DNA of 24,843 nt. It comes from Gnetum montanum (lineage: Eukaryota; Streptophyta; Gnetopsida; Gnetales; Gnetaceae). Both the position numbers and the translations under genes were made by a program. Shown piece by piece: positions 18,852-24,843 of the stretch. Position 1 is the stretch's first letter. Every line of letters begins with the position of its first letter. The stretch is taken from contig MNCI01020716.1 in assembly GCA_015680685.1 (NCBI GenBank), positions 19,812 through 44,654 of the forward strand, read 5' to 3'. The notes under the pieces were generated by a model, which did not search any database, had not been told where the DNA came from, and worked only from the letters and a program-made list of their open reading frames with translations.

Positions 18852-19455
18852 GAGGTAGACCCTAAGAAAATAAGGGTTATCCAAGGAATAACTCACCAAC
18901 AAAAACTATCAAAGATGTTCAATCATTCCTTGGACATATTGGCTACTACCAATGATTCATAGAGAACTTCTCTAAGATCGCAAAATCATTTGTGAAGCTA
19001 ACAAAGAAAAATGCTTCATTTTTCTGGACTATGGAATGTGAAAAATCATTCCATTAGCTGACAGAGAAACTTATAGAAACTCCAATCTTACAAGAACCTA
19101 ACTAGTCCAGACCATTTCATATCATGATAGATGCATCAAATTATGCCTTGGGAGAGGTAGACCCTAAGAAAATAAGGATCATCCAAGGAATAACTCACCA
19201 ACCAGAAACTATGAAATATGCTCAATCATTTCTTGGACATACTAGTTGTGACCGATGATTCATAGAGAACTTCTCTAAGATAGTGAAATCATTTGTGGAG
19301 CTAATAAAGAAATATGCTTCATTTTTCTGGACTGTAGAATATGATAAAGCATTCCATCAACTACAAGAAAAACTGGTAGAAACTCCAATCTTACAAGCTC
19401 TTGACTAGTTAAAACCATTACATATCATGACAAATGCATCAAATTATGCCTTGGA
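18852..19455 (+). repeat. In-frame 303-bp tandem duplication at the RT thumb to RNase H boundary
   Basis: 18852-19153 and 19154-19455 are copies of one segment encoding EVDPKKI, the thumb and the start of RNase H (IMIDASNYAL). Copy 1 has one base less, so the true period is 303 bp, or 101 codons. At the join, the codons GCC TTG GGA GAG GTA GAC read ALGEVD in frame, and GGAGAGGT resembles GGAGGATGT at the far end, suggesting microhomology. I count about 44 differences, roughly 85 percent identity. A TGA (18953-18955, 19256-19258) and a TAG (19103-19105, 19406-19408) occur at the same codon in both copies. Confidence 0.85.
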
Positions 19456-19860
19456 GGATGTGCTTATGCAGATGGACGATAAGAAACGTCCATACTACAT
19501 CCACTATGCTAACCGACGCATTGTGGGTGCACAACTAAACTACACCACTATAGAAAAAGAATTACTAGAAGTGCTGTTCAGTCTAGAGAAGTTCATGCAT
19601 TATGTGCTTGGATACAAGGTGTGTGTGCACAAGCCATAGTGCCATCCACTTCTTGATAAACAAGCCAATGGTGAGCCCCTATATCATACGATGGCTAGTT
19701 ATCTTGCAAGAATTTGATCTTATGATGGTAGATCAAAAGGGCACTAAGAATGTGGTCACTGATCACTTATCTCAGTTCCAATGGAACAACAAAGAGGAAG
19801 AAAATCCACTCTTTGATATGTTTTTTAATGAACTCTTCTTTGTTGGGGCTATAACTAAAT
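19420..19860 (+). pseudogene. Element E RNase H
   Basis: RNase H reads from copy 2 into unique sequence: IMTNASNYALEDVLMQMDD, then KKRPYYIHYANRRIVGAQLN and YTTIEKELLEVLFSLEKF, MHYVLGYKVCVH. A one-base change near 19636 shifts into the 19602-19862 frame, which gives SHSAIHFLINKP, IIRWLVILQEFDLMMVDQKG and VVTDHLSQFQ. These equal the HSDHxALKyLl, RxxRWxLxLQEFDxxIxxxKG and NxVADxLSR tail of Ty3/gypsy RNase H. Its first catalytic Asp (D of DAS) reads Asn here, as TNAS. The two overlapping frames are parts of one decayed protein. Confidence 0.8.
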
Positions 19861-20055
19861 AATTTTCCAATGAGCCTAAATGGTATGATGGCATTCTCAC
19901 TTATCTTCTCATCCAAGAGATGCCATAAGGGTTGGACCACTAGAAGAAACAATGGTTTCTTCACCAAGAAAAACACTTCATGGAGATCAATATACATCTC
20001 TACAAGGCATGTGTCAATGGCCTAGTTAGTTGGTGTGTTCTTGATGCCGATCAAC
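19861..20055 (+). other. Element E RNase H to integrase linker
   Basis: This is the variable linker between RNase H and the integrase zinc domain. EINIHLYKACVNGLV near 19983 leads into the integrase N-terminal domain. The minus-strand frame at 19767-19997 is a shadow. Confidence 0.5.
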
Positions 20056-20700
20056 TATGCATTCTCCAAGATACTCCTGAAGGTCCTTATGGAGGACACT
20101 ATGCTGAAAGATGCATGGCCATTAAAATCTTGATGGTAGGGTACTATTGGCGAACAATCTTCAAGGATGCTCACCATTACATCCACTCTTGTGAACAATG
20201 CCAATGACATAGTGGAATGACTACTCGAATGGAGAAACCTCAACAATGGATTCAACCACTAGAACCCTTTGACATCTAGGGCATTGATTTCATGGGTTCC
20301 ATCACACCCATGTCAAATGGAAAGGCATACATCATAGTCACTATTGACTATTGAACAACATGGGCATAAGCAATTGTAATCATCAACTATGCATCTTCTA
20401 CTATTGCTCAGTTTGTATAACAAAATGTTGTAAACAAGTTTGGTGTGCTATGAGCATTAATTTTTGATAATGGAACTCATTTCATAGGCATTACTTTTTG
20501 GAAGCTTATGCAAAACTTGGGGGTTCAAAATAAACTCACAACACCCTATCACCCCCAAGACAATGGTTAAGCTAAGGTTACCAAGAGAGAAATCACAAGG
20601 ATTCTAACAAGAACTATTAGCAAGTATAGGAAAGAGTATAGCACAAAACTCAACGATGCCCTTTGGGCCAATAGCTCAACATGGACACTTCTTATAGGCT
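20056..20700 (+). pseudogene. Element E integrase, zinc domain and catalytic core
   Basis: Integrase would insert element DNA into the genome. The HHCC zinc domain reads PEGPYGGHYAERCMAIK, GYYWRTIFKDAHHYIHSCEQC, with the His at 20097-20099 and the CxxC near 20207, where a TGA replaces the usual Arg. The core reads GIDFMGSITPMSNGKAYIIV (first Asp at 20286-20288), VVNKFGV, IFDNGTHFIG (second Asp at 20466-20468) and TPYHPQDNG, TAA, AKVTKREI. The catalytic Glu should lie in the A-E-V position and is Lys here (AAG at 20574-20576). SKYRKEYSTKLNDALWA, then IGYSPYEVMYRK ends the core. Several stops. Inactive. Confidence 0.85.
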
Positions 20701-21130
20701 ATTCTCCCTATGAGGTTATGTACAGAAAATTAACAACACTTCCTATTCAATCTAAGCACCGTACACTTTCAACAACCTATGACCTCAACCTTGACTTGAG
20801 TCTAGCACAAAATGAAATACTAATAAATCTGAACCTACTTGAAAAAAATCAATTGGTAGCCCTATCAGCTAATGAGTTGCATAAGGCCTACAACAAAAAG
20901 TTTCATGACCTTAAAATCAAGAAAGTAAAATTTCAACAAAGAGATAAGGTTGTCTACTGGAACCCCACACACCTACCTCAATGAACTAAGTTCCAAAATG
21001 TTGTGGAAAGGACCTTGCATCATTTACAAAACTTTTCCTTCTAGGGCCATGATGATCTACAAACCTGAGAGCCCAAATAAGAAATAGCTTATCAACATCC
21101 AACAAATAAAACCTTTCTATGAGTATAAGC
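20701..21130 (+). pseudogene. Element E integrase C-terminal region
   Basis: The open stretch 20718-20984 reads MYRKLTTLPIQSKHRTLS, then LNLLEKNQLVALSANELHKA, YNKKFHDLKIKKVKFQQRD, the usual DNA-binding tail with a charged KxFxxGDxVL-type segment. After a frame change it gives LWKGPCIIYKTFPSRAMMI and ESPNKK, with QQIKPFYE, corresponding to the W.GPFxV and NGxRLKPFY end seen in Athila-like integrases. Its C-terminus is close to 21125. The gene ends here. Confidence 0.75.
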
Positions 21131-23259
21131 TAGCTAATACAACAAACACCTCATCGGAAGGACAAACATGCTCCATATTTCAAATCTTCTCCTTTCAACT
21201 TAGTTGTGGTGGAGATTGCCACCCATGCTAACCAGTTAAGCAACTCCTTAGTTTTTCAACTTTTATTTTTTACAAATTTTTTTCTTTTATACATTCTTTA
21301 TTTTACATCTTCTTGTTTTCATGTTATTAATATTTTCTAATTTTTGTTTGACATCATTGTTATTACATTTTCTATTTCTTAAGTATTTTACACTTTCTTT
21401 TTTATTTTATTTTATTTTATTTTTGTGTGATTTTCTAACTTTTGCTAATAAGTGCTAGGTAGAATGGTAATGCATTACTTGATGATGGTATGTACTATTT
21501 TGTTATTTGATTATTGTTGTCTAGATTCTGACTTTGAAATTCATTACAAAAAATTTAAACATGGTTTCTTTTTCATGTAACAGGTAGTCAGTCAACAACA
21601 TCCACCCAACCACAAACTCTATGGTTTTCCTTGTTATGGAAATGTGTAGTTCCTTTTTTATTAACAAAATTTTAACAAATTTATGACTTTGGTAGTTTCT
21701 AAAATTGAATAGAATTCAAAGGTTTGAATAAGATGTGGCTTCAAGGGGATTTGGTATTCTTTGTGCCTTTCTATTTCCTTGGGTGCATATGCATTTTCAT
21801 AGATTTCTTACCATTTCATGTCAACGAATAAAAGAAAGTTGAATAAGTCATTGCACAATGTGGTTCTCATCAGAAAAAAAACAACAATGGAAATTCAAAG
21901 CACACCTCTTAGAAAAAATAAATGCATACATCTTGGCATGGTGTGGTTCTCATTTCAAAAAAAATGATGGAAATTCAAAGCACACCCCTTAGATAAAATA
22001 AATACATACATCTTTTCATGGTGTGATTCCCATTTTAAAAAAATGATGGAAAATCAAAGCACATCCCTTAGATAAAAGAAATGAGCTACAAACACTAATT
22101 ATGGGACTAGTCCCATTTATCTAAGGCCCTTCCTAACTTCCTACTTCTCTTTTCTTATTTAATAAGGAATGGTGGTTGTTCTATGGGAGCACTCTTGTGT
22201 CTTAGGGGATGGACTAGTCTTAGAATAATAATGCAAAGTCACTGAACATAGTTGGTTTTGGTCTACACTAAGGATGAATCCTATCAATTCATTTAACCAT
22301 AAAATCCACAAGGGACTTCATGTGACATTAATTATGATCTCCATTACACTCTTTCTTATCCATGTATGCTTTCCATGTCTCACCTCATTGTATGTTTCAT
22401 GTTTTTATTTGATGTCCTAGATTGATGTGTCAAAATTAGTTTCTTCTAGGTTTGTGTATTTACCCTTATATAATTGGTAATCATCCACAAAGCCTATAGA
22501 CTCTTTGGTTTGAAGTTATGCAATGGCATAAAATGCCTATACCTGCTTTGGAGAGGATCCACTTGCATATTTTTTGGTTGGATTAGTTATGTTTTTACCC
22601 TTAAACACTCTTACAATCAAATTCTTTTTTTTTATCCCATCAATGACATCCAATTATGTACATCTTCATAACATTTTCAATGAACTTTTCTTTTTATTGT
22701 TGTGAATTCTTACACCCTCTTCAAACATTTTTTTTTGTGTTGATATTTTTGAAATTTAATAGACTACTTATCTATTTTACCCTATTTATCAACCTTCCCA
22801 TTAACACTCCTAAAGGAATCAATCTACCACAATAACAACCTAACCAAATGTAACCATTGATGAGACAAGGTACTTAATAGCTCTGTGTTACACATTACAT
22901 ACTAATTCATGATTCTATTCTGATTGTAGTGGGAAGCATGGACTGGAAGCAAGACGATCTTCACCAAGGATGATGCAGCAACACCTTATGATGAGGACCA
23001 TTCATAATCATTAGATCTTCTTTCTCAGTCTTTAGCTAACAAGAGGTGTTGGATGTCAATGTTATCTAGGGTGTTCACTTCTCTTATCATGAATACCCAA
23101 TTTTGTAAAAAGTTATAATTTTATATACTTGGACACTCAAAATCTATCTGTTCCATCTGAGTCAATTTGTATGTCATTCAATACTCCAATACCTATCCAA
23201 TATTTTGTAAGGAGCTTATTCCTTTTCTTTTGCACTTAAGGACAAGTTTTCATTTAGTC
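21131..23259 (+). other. Element E 3' spacer between integrase and LTR
   Basis: About 2.1 kb without a domain I recognise. It has T-rich tracts, including a TTTTA repeat near 21401-21425, and a tandem array at 21850-22082. A long spacer here is typical of Athila-like elements, which may carry an env-like gene at this place. No such gene is supported; the 22474-22671 frame has no recognisable feature. The end, 23225-23260, reads TGCACTTAAGGACAAG and leads into the polypurine tract, a conserved context in plant Ty3/gypsy elements. Confidence 0.55.
21850..22082 (+). repeat. Tandem ~82-bp repeat, three units
   Basis: Units begin near 21850, 21934 and 22015 with GTGTGGTTCTCAT, an A run, GGAAATTCAAAGCACACC and AGATAAAATAAATACATACA. 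Units 2 and 3 are closer to each other than to unit 1. It lies in the 3' spacer of E. No function is evident. Confidence 0.75.
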
Positions 23260-23268
23260 GTGGGGGTA
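23260..23268 (+). other. Element E polypurine tract
   Basis: GTGGGGGTA lies directly before TGATAAAGTGC of the 3' LTR, the correct place for plus-strand priming. It follows AAGGACAAG about 20 nt upstream, as in other plant Ty3/gypsy elements. Confidence 0.8.
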
Positions 23269-24111
23269 TGATAAAGTGCTTTTTTCATCTACTCCAATGT
23301 TGGGTATCTGATGTTAGAGCCTCAACATTGGATATTTGATGTTGAAGCCTTGCTGTGATGTCAGGTATTTGATGTTGTGGGATATACACTAGCCTATAAT
23401 TATAGTGCTTGGACTCACAATTTCTAGTTAGTTTTTCTTAGTTTTTAGTTAGAGTAGTGAACCTCTTATAGTTTGCTTTTTTCAGAGTTAAAATATTTTC
23501 TAAGTGCCTATAGAAGGAGTCAAAGTATGTATGGATCTTTGTTCAAACATTGATGTATCTAAGTGCAGTAGTGCGATGGGAATAAAAAAAAACTTTTTTG
23601 ATAATCCTTGTAGCACTAAGAATAGATTAATGTTTCTTTTAATGCACTTTACTTTAATGCATTTTAATTAATCAATTACTTTGTAGTTGTTAATGAACAC
23701 AAGCAAAAACACTTCGAGCATACATATAGTACTTGGTAACCTAGCAAGGCTTAATGTTTCGTAGCCTAGCAGCACTATATGTGTTCAGGAAAGTGGGACA
23801 GGTACTTGCGTTAGGCTAGATAGGCAGCAAATGAATTAAATCTCGAGTTACTCTACTTTTCATTATTGTTTTAGGTTATTGAACTTATAAAACATAAAAT
23901 AAGAAAAATCATGTAAATCAATTACACTTAAACCATACCCTTGAACTTCACAAGTGTAGTTGGAAAGGCAACAAAAGTTCTCAACATCCATTTCACTTCT
24001 TAGAGGAACTAGTATACTAGAGAACTATGGGTCCATGAAATTTGACCAGATTACATGTAAACACCCTTGTAATTCATATGGTTGGGCATAGGGATGCCTC
24101 ACCACTCATCA
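23269..24111 (+). repeat. Element E 3' LTR
   Basis: This 843-bp LTR starts TGATAAAGTGC and ends CTCATCA, matching the 5' LTR along its length. It has three copies of a GATGTTG-type unit (about 23295-23385), while the 5' LTR has two. A TATAATTA at 23395-23402 sits where the 5' LTR has TATAAATA. It also has one copy of GTGTTCAGGA where the 5' LTR has two. Confidence 0.85.
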
Positions 24112-24116
24112 ATAAG
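24112..24116 (+). repeat. Right target-site duplication of element E (ATAAG)
   Basis: ATAAG follows the CA end of the 3' LTR and equals 11985-11989. Confidence 0.85.
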
Positions 24117-24801
24117 GTTAAAAAAAATCAAACAAAGTGCAATAAAAGCCAAGTAAAGGTCAAACGAAGGAATAAGGCTGCAATTGGTCAACAATGATCA
24201 TGGTTTTGCCAAATTTAGGCCCTATTAAGCCATAAGGCCATGCTGCCAAATAGTGGTTAGGGAAGGTCAAATCCCATTGTTTGATACCAATCAAAGGCTG
24301 AATAAAGGCAAATAAAACAAATAAAGAAAGTATAAGGCTATGTAAAGGCTACAAGGTTATTAGGCCAAAAAAAATTTGAAACATCAAGCAAAGCCTACTA
24401 TATATGATCAAACATGGCTAATATAGCTCAAAAGAGATTAGGTTTTGCTAGTTTTAGGCCTTGGTGGGCCATGGTTTAGGGTTGCAAGGATGTTAGATGT
24501 ATTTGGACATTAGTCAAGGTTGTTTCAGAGCTATTTGGATGTAAAACAATAAGAGTTTTGAAGCTTTTACACTAAGATCCCATTTTTTTCACACTGAGCC
24601 CTCTCCCTACCCCTCTAGGAGGTCAGCTAGCATGGGAGATTTTAAGGGGTTGAACATTGACAAATGCTAACTAGTTTTTTAACATGCATGTGCATTCCTA
24701 GGGTTACTAGTACTACTAGACATTGCCAAAGATTGAAACTTATTAGTTTTAAGGCTTTTAAACTAGTTTTTGTGGTTACTGCCTTGTTTTCACACTAAGC
24801 A

Positions 24802-24803
<2 letters not shown>
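24117..24803. other. Continuation of element D spacer, no gene seen
   Basis: If E inserted into D, this is D's minus-strand sequence upstream of 11984. It has no open frame of note and is rich in the words AAGGC, AATAAAG and TTAGGCC, as expected of an intron-like or leader region. No D gag is recognised before the end of the window. Confidence 0.4.

Positions 24804-24835
<32 letters not shown>
24804..24835 (+). repeat. Homopolymer of 32 C
   Basis: The run of 32 C near the window end is followed by GCGAACCC. Long poly-C is rare in plant DNA, and the position suggests a sequencing or contig-end artefact. A G-quadruplex-capable tract cannot be excluded. Confidence 0.7.
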
Positions 24836-24836
<1 letters not shown>

Positions 24837-24843
24837 CGAACCC

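Larger units (their letters stand above)
11990..24111 (+). mobile_element. Element E: complete Athila/Tat-like LTR retrotransposon, 12.1 kb, with a nested LTR
   Basis: Both ends are set by the LTR pair (11990-12815 and 23269-24111), TG...CA termini, the PBS at 12816, the polypurine tract at 23260 and a perfect ATAAG duplication. Order is gag, PR, RT, RNase H, INT, 3' spacer, as in Ty3/gypsy. Removing LTR B (about 1.74 kb) leaves about 10.4 kb, a typical size for this lineage. PR, the pre-RT segment, FMDDFSTYG and the post-integrase KPFY motif fit the Athila side of the Tat/Athila group. LTRs differ at roughly one base in seven over the segment I compared, so the insertion is old. All coding modules are broken. 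Confidence 0.85.

Noticed and set aside
21401-21425. TTTTA microsatellite as a regulatory site
   Set aside because: A short AT-rich simple repeat with no supporting context.
21131-23259. env-like gene in the 3' spacer of element E
   Set aside because: The position would fit an Athila-like element, but no long frame, signal peptide or transmembrane pattern survives.

Overview
This window is nuclear DNA from a plant with a large, repeat-rich genome. It is almost entirely a nest of old, inactive Ty3/gypsy LTR retrotransposons. The Tat/Athila-type reverse transcriptase and integrase motifs, long LTRs, CpG-poor sequence, many TAG/TGA stops and well-diverged LTR pairs would fit a conifer such as a Pinaceae species. 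That taxonomic guess is inference only. I see no intact protein-coding gene, tRNA, rRNA or CRISPR array. Most long open frames here are accidental or are remnants of gag/pol.

The layout is best explained by five insertions nested in each other. Element D (minus strand) is the oldest: its RT and RNase H lie at about 10189-11865, and its upstream spacer continues at 11866-11984 and again from 24117. Element E (plus strand, 11990-24111) inserted into D. It is complete from end to end: an 826-bp 5' LTR, a PBS resembling tRNA-Asp, gag, PR, RT, RNase H, INT, a 2.1-kb spacer, a polypurine tract and an 843-bp 3' LTR, flanked by a perfect ATAAG target-site duplication. An LTR of another family (LTR B, about 14839-16578) sits inside E's gag region. 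On the other side of D, element C (plus strand; gag and protease at about 4260-6520, LTR-like block at about 8510-10188) cuts D off just after RNase H. Element A (minus strand; 5' LTR at 2257-4212, with PBS and leader to its left) cuts C off near the start of gag. LTRs A and B belong to one family and face opposite ways.

Positions 1-1420 differ from the rest. About 340-1110 is rich in CpG, unlike the CpG-depleted repeats. It carries a short minus-strand open frame with a good ATG context, so it may be a fragment of a host gene or cargo carried by element A.

The coding modules have decayed mainly by C-to-T and G-to-A changes. These produce PR Asp to Asn, INT Glu to Lys, RT YVDD to YVND, and many CAA/CAG/CGA/TGG codons now read as stops, as expected for long-methylated repeats. 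Points worth a second look are a 303-bp in-frame duplication at the RT/RNase H junction of E with shared stops, tandem arrays in LTR A, a 36-bp repeat encoding 12-residue units after a TATA box, a gag-protease-only element, an unrecognised reading frame in element A, and a 49-bp duplication around a single N that looks like an assembly error. I found no convincing new biological system.
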